A DNA stretch of 64,000 nucleotides from Zygnema cylindricum (taxonomy: Eukaryota; Streptophyta; Zygnematophyceae; Zygnematales; Zygnemataceae), in contig JBBHKE010000546.1 of the NCBI GenBank assembly GCA_037447655.1, positions 49,568 to 113,567 of the forward strand. The letters run 5' to 3'. Both the position numbers and the translations under genes were made by a program. Shown piece after piece: positions 1 through 10,984 of this stretch. The notes under the pieces are model-generated. The model was not told the origin of the DNA. It ran no database searches and saw only the letters and a program-made list of their open reading frames with translations. Each line of letters starts with the position of its first letter. Position 1 is the first letter of the stretch.

Positions 1-124
1 TCCCACTCTCCTCAAGAAAAATGTGTACCAGTAAATGAGCGCACAAAACATAAAAAGGACAAAAACATGAAGTACGCGTGAACAATAGGAATTAAGAATA
101 GCAGCAAAATATTACTGTAGCAAC

Positions 125-498
125 CATAGTTAAAAAGTAGGTGAAAGTAGGCCCATACAATATGCCTATTGTATGCAAAACATACAATATGACATTAAGA
201 CCCATATTGTACTGGTCGCAAAATGTTTTTTTTTTTTTTAAGTAACAGGGTTGAGTACTTGGGTTGCACATCGATCGATAGAGAATTAAACGTCATGTCT
301 ATATTTTGAAAAACATTCGGACAAAAAAAATCTGAGAGTTTTGAGGTATGTTTTATTTAAAACGTTGATATTCGAACGATCGGACAGTCACTGATCAAAG
401 TAGCGATCTAAGAAGATCACATGAAAATCCCATAACACAACTTACCAAACTTAGCACCTACCAAAGGCCTACCATAAAACGCCTACTTTTGAACTATG
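125..498. mobile_element. hAT-like nonautonomous TIR element, family 2, copy 1
   Basis: The ends are inverted repeats starting CATAGTT and ending AACTATG, and the 8-bp sequence GTAGCAAC flanks both sides (117-124 and 499-506). An 8-bp target duplication is typical of hAT elements, although the terminus does not match the usual hAT start perfectly, so superfamily assignment is inference. No coding capacity is seen. A longer relative lies at 42626-43358 with its own 8-bp duplication. Confidence 0.75.
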
Positions 499-506
499 GT
501 AGCAAC

Positions 507-1269
507 ATTAATATATTCGCCCACGTGTCCAAAACCTAACATAAGTTATATGTCATCTACAAAAGGTTATTCCACATATTAAATAATAGTCGCGGGCGAC
601 CCGATGCTTTGCCCTTTGGTTGCCTTTAACGTCGAATTTGTTTTGCGGTTTATCATACCATTACAACCGCGTGAAATACAACAAATAGGATTGTACCACA
701 CGTCTCTTTTCCTTACATCAAGATTAGAACATGACAAGGCCAATCAAAACTCAAATCACTCAACGGCTCATGATCTTACACAAAAACATTCGACGATCAG
801 TTATCGTTGTCACCAGAGACGAATGCGACCAGAATGCTTTTCCCTTTTAAAAAGAGGGCAAAGTAAAAATTACCAGCTTTCACGCTATACCTCTTTATGC
901 TCTAATTTTTACTTTTGTGTCCTCGCTTGAAATTTCCGCAGGATATTCCAAAATCAAGCGCATTCTTTAGGACCCTAATACTAAAAAACACTATTATAGG
1001 GTTTTGGTGTGTACGTTTGCGCAGAAAATGTGCGAATAGTGTGACATTTGTTGCACTGTATGTTTCACGGCAACCTTCGAAGTGGACACATGTTTTTTGC
1101 CCAACAATAAGATGTATAACATCCGTACATAATCAAGACTTGCCAATGATGTTTTGAATTTTGCACTAATTTATTATAGAATTTCAGCGTTACTAATGAT
1201 TAAACCGTGTAGATGCTACCGTTTATTCGTCGATAATGTCGTTTAAACAAAATTCAGGTCTAGGAAGTT
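507..1269. other. AT-rich intergenic DNA, no gene recognised
   Basis: Open frames here are short and have no recognisable domain or codon pattern. I see nothing I can support as a gene, RNA or complete transposon. Confidence 0.5.
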
Positions 1270-1484
1270 CACTCGTATCGCTATTAGTGTTAAATTTTTT
1301 TTGCACTTCAAAGCATCTTTTATCTGTACACGCTTGTCAGATTTTTCATCTGACAGGTGCGATTAAAAGAAAATATTCTCATCTTTCGATTGGCGATCTC
1401 CAATCGAAAATAGGACCAATGTGTACGGAGAAAAGTTGTTTATAGTGGCGAATAAAAAAGTAACACTAATAGCGATTCACGGTG
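1270..1484. mobile_element. CACCGTG-family MITE (decayed copy)
   Basis: The left end reads CACTCGTATCGCTATTAGTG and the right end has the inverted partner CTAATAGCGATTCACGGTG. The interior shares the element's characteristic TCTTTTATCTGTACACG and GTGTACGGAGAAAAG stretches with copies at 8870, 10149 and 48767. The flanks do not show a clean TA duplication, so this copy is old or its end has mutated. Confidence 0.65.
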
Positions 1485-1871
1485 GTGTTTAATAACCACC
1501 ACTGCTGCCAGGCTTTTTACGGTATGACATCGCATTTTATCATTACAACGCATTGAAAAAGTTGAAATTTTCGCATTGCTATATCGTAGAGGTCTCAAAC
1601 GGTCAACCGAAACCGTGACCGACAGTTGACCGACCGCCCGCGCCGGATCCGGAACGGATTTGGTTGCCGAATTTTGGGGGTCGGGCGGTTGCGATCGGTT
1701 GATTCACCAGGAAAAAAAATAAGTAGGTTACGGTCGATCAAGCGAAAAAACGAAAAAAAATGAAAGTTTTGTATCTGTCCATACAATCCAACATTATTGT
1801 ACTTTGTACTCTTTTGTATTGTGGAAGTACTTGACATCATGATGAGTGTCGCAAATCTGAAACGGTAGTAA
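1485..1871. other. Intergenic, GGTCGG/CCGACC-rich stretch
   Basis: The region around 1590-1700 is rich in CGGTCAACCG-type motifs and resembles, in inverted orientation, sequence at 3640-3860. This suggests a low-copy dispersed repeat; no gene is supported. Confidence 0.35.
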
Positions 1872-2825
1872 GGGCGTGTTCCCATGTGTTCAAGTAAGGG
1901 TTTTTTTCCGTCGTTTTCACAGAAAATGGGACTCCCAACGAGAAAATATTACGCCGTACGAAAAATGGGCAAAAATACAAGTACATTTTGCGTCCTCTTG
2001 GAACTCGAAAGGTACGACAATTTGGCGTTATTATCATCGCGACCTACTTCCAGCTCATCTTCACACTTGCACTGGAATAAAATCGCGGTCTGATTTTAAC
2101 CAAAATAACACACTATCGACGAATAAAAAGTAGGTATAGCACGCGTGAAACGTCTTAAAAATTTTTTGAACGAGGGAGAATACACGCTATTTTTTTCCAT
2201 GCTTGTCACGCGCATGTACGTACAATAATGACAAGCATGTACGGAAAAAAAATGTTGGGGTCTCGAACCTCCACTTTCATTCATGGGTCTTTTGCAAAAA
2301 TTTACAACGCCCTCGTCGCTCCCTATCTTTTTCATTCGACCGCTCCTCTTTCTCTCATATCTAAATGAAATGCAACAATAATAGTATCAAATGAAAGATA
2401 TTTTTTTATCTTTTGTTTTATATATTTTTGGTCTCATTTTGATGGCGTATAGAATTATAAATGGCATGAAGAAGAAATCGGGAAGCCATGGCGGAAAGTT
2501 TACGTGTTGATGACGTCATAAGGTAGCATGACTTCGCGATGTCACAAAACCCTAAACATCTACAATGTCACAAAAACTCGACGTCTACAACAGTCGCCGT
2601 TTTTGTAGACGTCACTAATTTTAGGAAATTTCGTAGTCGTCTACATTTCGTTTCGTACTATCGTAGGCTGTCGCATATTTTGTAGACGTCTACACTTGTC
2701 ACATATTTGAAGTAATGAAGGCGCAAGTAATGATTGACAAAGGAACACTTTGAAAAGTACACCGTAAAATCTGCGCTAAAATCCAAAGTAACATTCCAAA
2801 GTTTCTTTTACATGGGAACACGCCT
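1872..2825. mobile_element. PIF/Harbinger-like nonautonomous element (954 bp)
   Basis: The inverted ends are GGCGTGTTCCCATG and CATGGGAACACGCC, flanked by TAA on both sides (869-871 relative position 1869-1871, and 2826-2828). A 3-bp TWA duplication with a G-rich terminus is the PIF/Harbinger signature. The interior contains GACGTC/GTCTACAA-rich sequence that recurs at 42445-42617 and 62725-63000. No transposase frame is visible. Confidence 0.65.
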
Positions 2826-3116
2826 TAAGACTATGCATATCGCAAATCGTAGGGAACGCGACAAATCATAATTATTGGCGGTGTAATATAGTACCGTTTT
2901 AAATAGTGTGGCATACGATCGGTGTCTGACCGCGCAATATTGTACCGTATTAACGAAAAAAGTAAAAATAATGATTTAATACATGCCGTTATGATGTAAC
3001 TACGTTTTCACAAACCGCGTAGTGGAAACGTCATAATGACTTTAAATTGTATGTTTTTCAGATTTATGATAATTACGATTCGCTGAGTAATAAATGCTAG
3101 CCGCTAAAAATAACTA

Positions 3117-3635
3117 CACCGTGAATCGCTATTAACGTAATGAAATAAATAGCGTAACAAAACAATTAGCAACATTTACGCTATTTGAGAATATCGTTTT
3201 TTGTGGAAATAATCTTTATTCTAATTTTTCGTATACTCTAATTTGTACACTGCTTTGTTAAAATTTTTGGAGCATAATATCTCCACACTAAATTATGTAC
3301 ATGTACGAAATTGTTCAAATCGTACGCCGTTGCGTTTTTTTTACATCCGCGTATGCCGGAAAAAAAATACGCAATTACATGTTAGCGCAACTACGGGACA
3401 GCGTGAATGTTTTTTATGTACTTTTCTACTTGAAAAAATACAGAATATTAAGTCTCTGACAGTCCGTACACCACACTATTTATAATGGCACTATATTAGA
3501 GTCATGAATCCTATTTAATGGGCTACCTCAAAGAACGTGTAGAAACATTTCGAATGTTTAATTCTATTTGAGAATTTGCCCAAAAAAACAGGGTACCTCA
3601 ATTAGCGTTCAACACGCTAATAGCGATTCACGGTG
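3117..3635. mobile_element. CACCGTG-family MITE, 519 bp
   Basis: Terminal inverted repeats CACCGTGAATCGCTATTA and TAATAGCGATTCACGGTG are intact and flanked by TA on both sides (3115-3116, 3636-3637). The TA target suggests Tc1/mariner-type mobilisation. No coding capacity. Confidence 0.75.
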
Positions 3636-3948
3636 TAGCTTTGTAATTTTGTACTTTTTCGGTTACGGTCGGGTACGGATGGTCGCGACAAATCGAGTTT
3701 CGGTTGACTTTTATTTTCGTAAACGACGGTCGGTTAACGGTTAACAATTTTGGAGCGTGACATAACACGGTCGGGCGTCGGTTACTCAGATTTTGGAAAA
3801 AAAAAGACGGTCGGTTTCGGTTATATAATTTTTTTACTTTTGCGACCTCTGCTACATCGCGTCGCCACATCTTATCATCAGCGATCTGATATACATCTGA
3901 AAACCGTATCGCTTTTGCACGATACGCGTTTCTCCGGCTACAGTGCAG
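3636..3948. other. Intergenic, GGTCGG-rich
   Basis: Short spacer between two TIR elements with GGTCGG/CGGTTA motifs repeated several times; related in inverse orientation to 1590-1760. No gene is supported. Confidence 0.35.
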
Positions 3949-3950
3949 TA

Positions 3951-5046
3951 CACCGCCAATCGTTATTAGCGTTGTGTACGCTAATTCCGTCCCGCTTTTT
4001 TTTTTTTTTATTCTCAAATAGAATTATCCACACTAATTAAAAAAACCCTAATTCCTAATTAGTAGTGTTGTGTATCGGTAAAAAACTTATCGCGATAACA
4101 CCGATACCGATAGTTATCGGTTATCGAACGGTCAGAGATTCCGATATATCGGTCTGGGACCAACAAATTCCATATCGGCGATAACTTAAAAAATATATAG
4201 TATGCATACAATAGCACTTTATAACATACTGTATTATTTTATTGATTTTATATAGCGTGGCATGCCACGTATAAAAATATGTGCCGTTACCGTTTAGCTG
4301 CAATTTATTACGGACAGCGCAGCATATAAACGTTGGCCGGTTAACTGAACAAAAATTTTACGGCGATGTACGTAATTTTACCAAAAACTGGTGAACATGG
4401 AACTGTAAAAGGACGGCGCACACAAAAGTACAACGGACGCAAAATAACATTCTGCGTGCCGCCGAAATCGAACGGACGACTTGGAATGAGAAAACAAGAG
4501 CGGACGGCCAGCGTGAGCGCCAGCATCCGGAATGGCTCTTTTGGCAGCTTATGCCAAAAAAGCTGGCAGGTTGACACGTGGCAGGTCCCCAGTGGATCTC
4601 AAGGAATAAAGCGACAAAGCCATGGCGTCGGATGTGAAAGGTACATCGTTTTTACTGGATCCGTACGTCTGGAGAATAAGACGTACAGTTTCCGTACGTC
4701 TGGAGAATAAGACGTACAGTTGAGTGTATAGGCCGTACATTTATCTGTACGGTCCGTACAGTTATCGCCGATAACTATCGTTATCGGCATTATCGCCGAT
4801 AAGTACCCGATATTATCGGCTACTTATCGGCGATAAGACCGATATCGATATATCGTACCAATATATCGATTATCGGATACCCGAAAAAAGGCCCATATCG
4901 GTTATCGGCAAATCCTTACCGATACACAACACTACTAATTAGAATAGACGATTTCTTCGAAAATTTTCAAATTCCCAATTAGCGTAAACCACGCTAGTTA
5001 TTCGTATATGCTAAAAAAACTTACACGCTAATAACGATTGGCGGTG
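3951..5046. mobile_element. CACCGTG-family element hosting a nested hAT-like element
   Basis: Left end CACCGCCAATCGTTATTAGC and right end GCTAATAACGATTGGCGGTG are inverted repeats, with TA on both sides (3949-3950, 5047-5048). Most of its length is the hAT-like insertion at 4063-4934, so the host element is only about 216 bp without it. The nesting shows the TA-target element was present first. Confidence 0.75.
4063..4934. mobile_element. hAT-like element, family 1, copy 1 (872 bp)
   Basis: The element begins TAGTGTTGTGTATCGGTA and ends with its inverse complement. The 8-bp duplication CTAATTAG flanks it (4055-4062, 4935-4942). TAGTG fits the YARNG start common in hAT transposons. Subterminal regions are dense in TATCGGCGATAA-like motifs, plausible transposase-binding repeats. 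A near-identical copy in the opposite orientation lies at 38549-39442, and a shorter relative at 55086-55470. There is no transposase gene. Confidence 0.85.
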
Positions 5047-5099
5047 TACTGTACCGTACAGCGTATTCCGAACCTCGTTTGAAAATTTTGGACCCTAAA

Positions 5100-5476
5100 T
5101 AGTAAAAAAGTACAGTACCGTACATCAGCATCTGTACGAAGTAGTACAGTCAACTCTTTTCATATACGATTCTGCGCGACGTCAATCGTTTCTCTACTAA
5201 TTCTACAGAAATGTACTTTACAGTACATATCTAAACCGTCCGTACGCTTTGATCCGATTCTTCCGACGCTCTGCCATATTTTTCTTTCCTCTCCTCTCTC
5301 CTATCTTCTCTCTCCTCTCTCCCACTTCCAAATACTCGGCTAACTTTTCCAGTCCTTTCTTCACGTGCGACTGTGTGCGACTCGTGTTTCGCACGCGCGA
5401 CATTACCGCAGCAAGGCATTCCTTCTAGCCGACACTCTCCCTCGAGAAGCGCGCGCTTCATCTGCCGTACAACAAT
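5100..5476 (+). promoter_or_regulatory. Probable upstream region of LysM gene
   Basis: Directly upstream of the LysM start codon lie GTAC-rich motifs (5108-5150), a TATA-like CATATACG near 5160, and a long pyrimidine tract (about 5280-5345), a common feature of plant 5' leaders. No element is experimentally defined here; this is inference from position and composition. Confidence 0.3.
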
Positions 5477-5929
5477 ATGTCCCGCCGTACAGCACAAGTG
5501 TCCTTCGCGGGGCTATTTTTCCTGCTTCTTTTTTGTACGGCCTGTACGGTCGAGGCGTCGAATGTAAGCTGGTGCCGGGGCAAGCTGATTCGTCTAAAAG
5601 TGACTGACACGTGTGCGACACTGAAGAAGTATTTTACCAAAACGGAGACTTTCAAAAAGCTGAACAAAAGCGCCGTCTGTACGGCCTCGCTTCTGAAAAA
5701 ACTGCGGTCGCAGAGTTCGACAATCTGCATCCCGACAACTTGTACGTACGGACGGTACGGAGTGCAGTACAGTTGCGGCTGGGTGACATTTGTCGATTTA
5801 AGGCTTCTAAACTTTTGGCTGTTTGTGGGTTTTTGGGTTCAGGTACGACTAAGTCAGAATGCACTGCGTGATGAGCCAGGGACAGGCAATAATATCGCCA
5901 GTATTATGCCGATTTTTCGCTGGAATTGA
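5477..5929 (+). CDS. Small secreted single-LysM-domain protein
   Basis: The 150-residue frame starts with a strong signal peptide (basic MSRR, then a hydrophobic core, likely cleaved near residues 26-28). Residues about 33-86 fit a LysM fold: C33, then the TDTCATL motif (usual GDTCATI), an F..LN motif near 59-63, C68 and a closing TICIP at 82-86. LysM domains bind N-acetylglucosamine polymers such as chitin, Nod factor or peptidoglycan outside the cell; plants have short secreted single-LysM proteins of about 100 residues. The tail after about residue 100 is aromatic-rich and unlike the family, so it may be read-through into an intron or a degraded 3' end; the true coding end could be near 5780. 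Start chosen because it gives the signal peptide. No kinase or GPI signal is seen. Domain assignment is fairly sure, function as chitin receptor or effector-like protein is not. Confidence 0.6.
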   Translation: MSRRTAQVSFAGLFFLLLFCTACTVEASNVSWCRGKLIRLKVTDTCATLKKYFTKTETFKKLNKSAVCTASLLKKLRSQSSTICIPTTCTYGRYGVQYSCGWVTFVDLRLLNFWLFVGFWVQVRLSQNALRDEPGTGNNIASIMPIFRWN

Positions 5930-5969
5930 AACACGGGATATGGGAAGCTGGGGTCGGAAGCTGCATTGG

Positions 5970-6420
5970 AGATCGTCACAAGAGGTTGGACATTAGGCAT
6001 GGGACATTGCTGGATTTTGGGCATAATGATAATGTTTAGGACATAAACATGGGAACTGGGCATTGGTCATTAGACATTGGGCCTCTGACATTGGACATTG
6101 GACATCAGACATCAGACATCGGCATCGGACATTGGAGAATGAACATCAGGCAATGGGCATCGAACATTGGATATTGGACAAAAAACATTAGACATCAGGA
6201 ATTGGACGTCAAACATGGGCCATTAGACGTCAGACATTCGACACTTACACATTGGACATTGGTCGTTGGAATTTGGATACTGAGATTGGAGATTTGAGGT
6301 TAAGCAATGGGCATGGACTTTGGATGTTGTGTCTACGGACATGGGATATGTTGGATACGGAGACATCGGACATTGGATATCAGGTATCGGTCACGACCCA
6401 TCGGACAATGGAGGAGGCAT
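5970..6420. repeat. Degenerate ACATTGG/ACATCGG tandem repeat
   Basis: For about 450 bp the sequence is built from imperfect repeats of GGACATTGG, GACATCAGACATC and close variants at 6-15 bp spacing. Open frames across it are products of the repeat, not genes. It begins just after the LysM reading frame ends and fades into AT-rich DNA. Confidence 0.75.
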
Positions 6421-6470
6421 CTTCCTTTCTTGTGTCTTTCTACCGTGTGCGGGTGGAATAATTTTGTGAT

Positions 6471-7790
6471 AAAGACGTGTCGTGAAGATTGTGAACAGTT
6501 GAGTTTGAGAAACAATATTAGAGATTGCTCATTAAGCATTTGAAAGTAAGATTTAGATTGGAATATTGGATAGAATCGGATTTGACCATGCGATTTTTTA
6601 CATTGGAATTTGATTATTAATAACACATGGTGTGTGGCATTCGAACAAAAAAATGGCCATCAAAATGGATATATTTTCCTTGTTAATCAACTTCAGCGTC
6701 ACTTAATTGTAAATTTGCATTGGACATAAAAAGTAGCTTTCAGGCATGTGACCTTGAATTTCACACATAAATTTTTTATGAATGGTATTTTTATGATTGG
6801 ATTTTTTTTTATTTTTTTTGAGGATGATTTATTTTGTAACCCTATTTTTCATCATTTTGGAAAATGAAAGGTTCCAGCCACGATAATGTTTATGTGAGAA
6901 GAATACTGGAATATAGACATTGACATTAAGAAAGGCAACATATACTCAGAAGCATTTTGTTACCTGACTGTGGACTAGAAACAAAGGTTTGAGCCTCGAA
7001 ATTAGGATTTTGATATTGTACATTATGAAGCATGGTTGGTTTGATATTCAATGAAAAGTGATTATTGGGCATTGAATTATGTGAATAGTGAGTGAAAGAT
7101 ATAAGATTCCTTTGATTCCTCATAAACCCAAGTAGAGAATACCACGAGAAAAATTCCAATTTGTTATTCGACATCTATATGTATGCTATTTATTTTTATC
7201 TGTATTTCATTCATTTAGCTTATAGTGAAAGCAACCTTGAGGTTATATCGTTCAAAACATTACACACATTTTTTTTTTTTGCTTTTTTTTTTTTAATCGT
7301 CCGTACCAAGGATGTTTGTCATTATGTTTGTGTGCAATGGTTAGCAAGGTCTTTACAAATCTAATTTTTGGTGTTTCTATGTCCTTAAATAGTAAATCGT
7401 TAGAAACAGATAGCCTTTGGGTAATCAATTTGCATCTACATAGTTCTCATTGTAAAATTTTCAGTAGAGTCGTCTTTATAAAATTTATCCATGAAGCATA
7501 ATTTCCAACATTCAAACATTCTATGAGTGGATAACATAACGGATATTGGAAGTTGGTAAGATATAAAGAACAAAAGTTAGTGAAAAATAAGATATCTAAG
7601 ATGCTTATTTCAACCAAATTATAGTTAGTTGTTAGTATTTGAATATAGTTCCTTAGGTAGAAGAAGGATTTGCATGATAGTATGCTCTTTAACTAAACAA
7701 TGACGTCACAACCATTTAAACAGATTCTAAGAGTACATGCTCAGTAGTTCTAGGGCACAAAAGTTCAAGATACAATTGTAATAGTAATAA
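6471..7790. other. AT-rich intergenic DNA
   Basis: Long AT-rich stretch with homopolymer T runs (for example 7268-7292). Short open frames on both strands have no recognisable domains. Nothing supported. Confidence 0.5.
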
Positions 7791-7794
7791 GTAG

Positions 7795-7950
7795 TGTTGT
7801 GCAGTGAAGGCCTTTTGCCGATATTCGATATGTATCTAAGTTTAGGTACCCGATAATCGATAGATTGCTTCGATATATTGAGAAGCTCAATATCGCGATA
7901 TTTTGCGATATATCGAGCCGACATGTCAATATATTATATAGCGATATACC
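7795..7950. mobile_element. Remnant of hAT-like family 1
   Basis: Begins TAGTGTTGTGCAGTG like the terminus of the element at 55086, followed by ATCGATA/GCGATATATCG-rich subterminal sequence. No matching right end with an 8-bp duplication was found, so this is a truncated copy. Confidence 0.45.
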
Positions 7951-8737
7951 GTGGTCTGTTTTTAGAGTTTTTTGTGCGGTTTTTTATGGGTTTTTGGGCT
8001 CCCATACCCCTTCCATAAAAACGTTTTTATTGTTTTATATGGATGATTAATTATTAGAAATAGTAGTGTTTTTAATTAAATTAACATATGCAACTGTGAC
8101 GTATTGTCATTATGCTTCCACAGTATGTTTTATAAAATAACAGAAGCGCGCAACTCCTTTAGTGGGGGGCAAGTAGAAAACATAATTTCGTTAGGGTTTC
8201 AAAGTACTACGGATAGGGTTAGTTTGTATTACAAAAAGTTACAAACAAGTAAGACGTCATTATCACCGCCTTAAAAAGAAAACATAGTCAAATGATATTT
8301 TTTCCATTCTGACCGCCTATAACAAATAGATAGCTGCACTTTAATTAAGGCGTCTGTTTTACCGCCATAATAATTAACCGAGAAACAGTTAAAAGCAACT
8401 TAAAATCGAAAAAGCAACTACGTAATGCTTCTTACCTGCAGATTGCTCAGGAAAATCGAACAGTTTGCAAAAATAATGTTGACAAATGATCATTTGCAAT
8501 CGATGAAATTAGTGTGACTTATTTGTTACTATATTTACGGTTTTGTTCGTACTAATTCTATAACGTATTGTTTTTTTGACCGATACATGTTGCGCTGTCT
8601 AGACTAAAGTTCTGTAATCAAATTCACGTCAATGTTTTCAAAAAAATACTATATTATTTAGTACTATATTTAAATAGTACTATATATTTTCATATATATC
8701 GCGGCTAAATTTTCACCCGATACACAGTACTGTACTA
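7951..8737. other. AT-rich intergenic DNA, no gene recognised
   Basis: No domain-bearing frame, RNA gene or complete transposon visible. Confidence 0.45.
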
Positions 8738-9179
8738 CACCGCTAATCGTTATTAGTGCTGAAGTTTTTTTCTACTACTTAAAAAATATTTTCTTCGTGC
8801 ACACTTATCCGATAGTCGATCGGAGACAATTAATAGGGAGGCGATAATCGTCCCTTCCAATAGCAGCTACACCGTGTATCGCTATTAGTGCTAATAGTTT
8901 TTTAGACACTCAAAACAACTTTTATCCGTACACACTGTCCGATTTTCACATGGAAACCGCCACTCGGTAGACGAGATTCTTGGATTTCAATCACAACTGT
9001 CAGATCCACTATCCGAGAAGCATGTACGGAGAAAAGATGATTTATGTTGCAAAAAACAGTAACACTAATAGCGATACACGGTGTATCTGATTGAAAATCC
9101 GACAAGTGTTCACAAGTGTGCAGGAATAAAATGTTTTAAGTGGTGAAAAAAACTTCAACGCTAATAAGGATTAGCGGTG
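8738..9179. mobile_element. Outer CACCGCT-type MITE with nested MITE
   Basis: Left end CACCGCTAATCGTTATTAG pairs with right end CTAATAAGGATTAGCGGTG. Inside it sits a second member of the same superfamily (8870-9083), so this is a MITE within a MITE. The flanks are not a clean TA pair on the right side. Confidence 0.65.
8870..9083. mobile_element. CACCGTG-family MITE, 214 bp, nested
   Basis: Intact inverted ends CACCGTGTATCGCTATTAG and CTAATAGCGATACACGGTG, with TA on both sides (8868-8869, 9084-9085). Same size and interior as copies at 1270, 10149 and 48767. Confidence 0.8.
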
Positions 9180-9280
9180 TTGTAGGATCGAATTTATTCA
9201 TAAATATGTATTTAAAGGTTTAAAATTCAAAGTCATTAATTTGATTGACGTCCACGAAAGTATCACAGAGATCAAACTTA

Positions 9281-10018
9281 GGGTGAAGTTCCATCATACG
9301 TTTCTGTAATTGTACGGCAAACTCTACAGACCGGGTCGATTGAGTCGATGTTCCATCACGTAGAGTCTGTAAGCCACGTGTTCTAACTTGACTGGCGCCA
9401 CGCAAGCTACGATTCGATATTGAATATCTTTCAGATTTTTAGCACCGACAAACTTAACTTCAAATCTTGACTTGCGTACCATGTACCTACGTACGAAGTA
9501 CTCATACGACAAAAAAATTATACTTTTTGCAGACGCCAGTCTGTACGCCAGCTCATTTTTTAGGGTTTCAGTTTTCGAACATAACGAAAGTCCTTTGAGA
9601 GAAATAGTGTGACGAACAAAAGTTACCGAAAATAGCGTGACGAGGGAATGTTACGAAATTTCGTTTTTATTTTCGGTTGTATTTTGGAAAGCGCGTGTCA
9701 TGTGCAAATCTTAAGATTTTTCGTTGGTTTTCCATCATGACACGTAGCTTAATCGTCCAGCGTGTCACGATTTATTTTTTTCTGTATCTGCCAACCCACC
9801 TCCTCGAGGTGGGTTGACAGTTACAGAAAAAAATGAAGCGAACTCCTCGCAGATGAACATCCGACGGCCATTATTACTTCCAAGACCTTCGGAGAGTATC
9901 GGAAAGATTCTCTGTAATGTTGTTTTTCGTATAAAAACAAAATTGGCGGTACGATTTGGTACGGAGGGTCGCCGATTTCTGTAAACTACGCCACTTTTCG
10001 CCTGATGGAACGTCACCC
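9281..10018. mobile_element. PIF/Harbinger-like MITE, GGGTGAAG family, copy 1 (738 bp)
   Basis: Ends GGGTGAAGTTCCATCA and TGATGGAACGTCACCC are inverted repeats with perfect TTA duplications (9278-9280, 10019-10021). A second copy occupies 51480-52140 in intron 7 of the monooxygenase gene. The interior of this copy contains a long hairpin at about 9773-9832. No transposase is encoded. Confidence 0.8.
9773..9832. repeat. Long hairpin inside Harbinger-like MITE
   Basis: CAACCCACCTC and GAGGTGGGTTG face each other across a 3-base loop, and the pairing extends outward through CTG/CAG and TTCTGT/ACAGAA with few mismatches. Copy 2 at 51480-52140 has only one arm, so the palindrome may be specific to this copy. 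Confidence 0.7.
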
Positions 10019-10148
10019 TTATATTTATAAAGCTATTGTGGCTGGTGTTCTTAAGTGAAAGTGGAGGATCAAAATAATAGGCGTGTAAGTTGTAGCGGGT
10101 TACAGGTCAAATTAGTAACGGAATCTAATGCATACGGTTTGTGACGTA

Positions 10149-10365
10149 CACCGTGTATCGCTATTAGTGTTAACATTTTTTTCGCCACCTAAAACATCTT
10201 TTATCCGTACACACTTGTCCCATTCTTAATTTCAGACAACCAATCGGAAGCTGAGATTCTCAATTTTCAATCGCAACCGTCAGATCCCCATTCCGACATG
10301 TGTGTACGGAGAAAAGATGTTTTACACGACGAAAAAAACATTAACACTAATAGCGATTCACGGTG
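10149..10365. mobile_element. CACCGTG-family MITE, 217 bp
   Basis: Intact inverted ends CACCGTGTATCGCTATTAG and CTAATAGCGATTCACGGTG, flanked by TA on both sides (10147-10148, 10366-10367), with the family's GTGTACGGAGAAAAGATG interior. Confidence 0.8.
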
Positions 10366-10367
10366 TA

Positions 10368-10980
10368 CTGTACTCAATGAATCAATAAATCGTTTAGTAC
10401 GCGCGTTGTTTGATTTCGTACGATATTTTGTAAGGAACGTCATCCGGACTTCATGTAATTTCGAAGTAAGTTTAGCGCACGATTTTGTGACGTGCGTTCG
10501 TGTGAGATTTAATTTCAACTGGAGGACTTTTTTGTACAGAAATGTTACGTACCGTCTGATTGGTTAGAAAATGGTAGTATTACATAGTAATTCAGCACGC
10601 TCATTGGTCAGTCTTAGTCAAAGCTGATCAATGATTGGCACAGATGAAAACCTGTTCAACGGAGCGTTTACATTGGCCTGGATGGTCCAACGCGATTAGG
10701 GTAAATATAACTACAGTAGTGGAAAATAAAATTCATCACTTTTTTAATTTTGGATATACATTGTGGAAATTAACGAATTTCCTGGCGAAAAGTGATGCTT
10801 TAAACAAACCAGTTTAAAGTGGAGCAATTTAATTTTTGCAAGTGAATCTCTTTCTAACTATTAGTGTTAATAGAAGTTAAGTGTGAGAATTACCTCAAAG
10901 AGGAGTCATAGTGGAGAGAGACTTTAAAATAAAGGTTGAGCAAAAAGGTAAGAGACCAAGCTAATGTTATATGGACAAAA
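10368..10980. other. Intergenic, no gene recognised
   Basis: An open frame of 89 codons at 10298-10567 begins inside the MITE and has no recognisable domain. Nothing else is supported. Confidence 0.4.
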
Positions 10981-10984
10981 AACT

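Noticed and set aside
604-930. 108-codon plus-strand frame
   Set aside because: No recognisable domain or signal, in AT-rich intergenic DNA next to a transposon.
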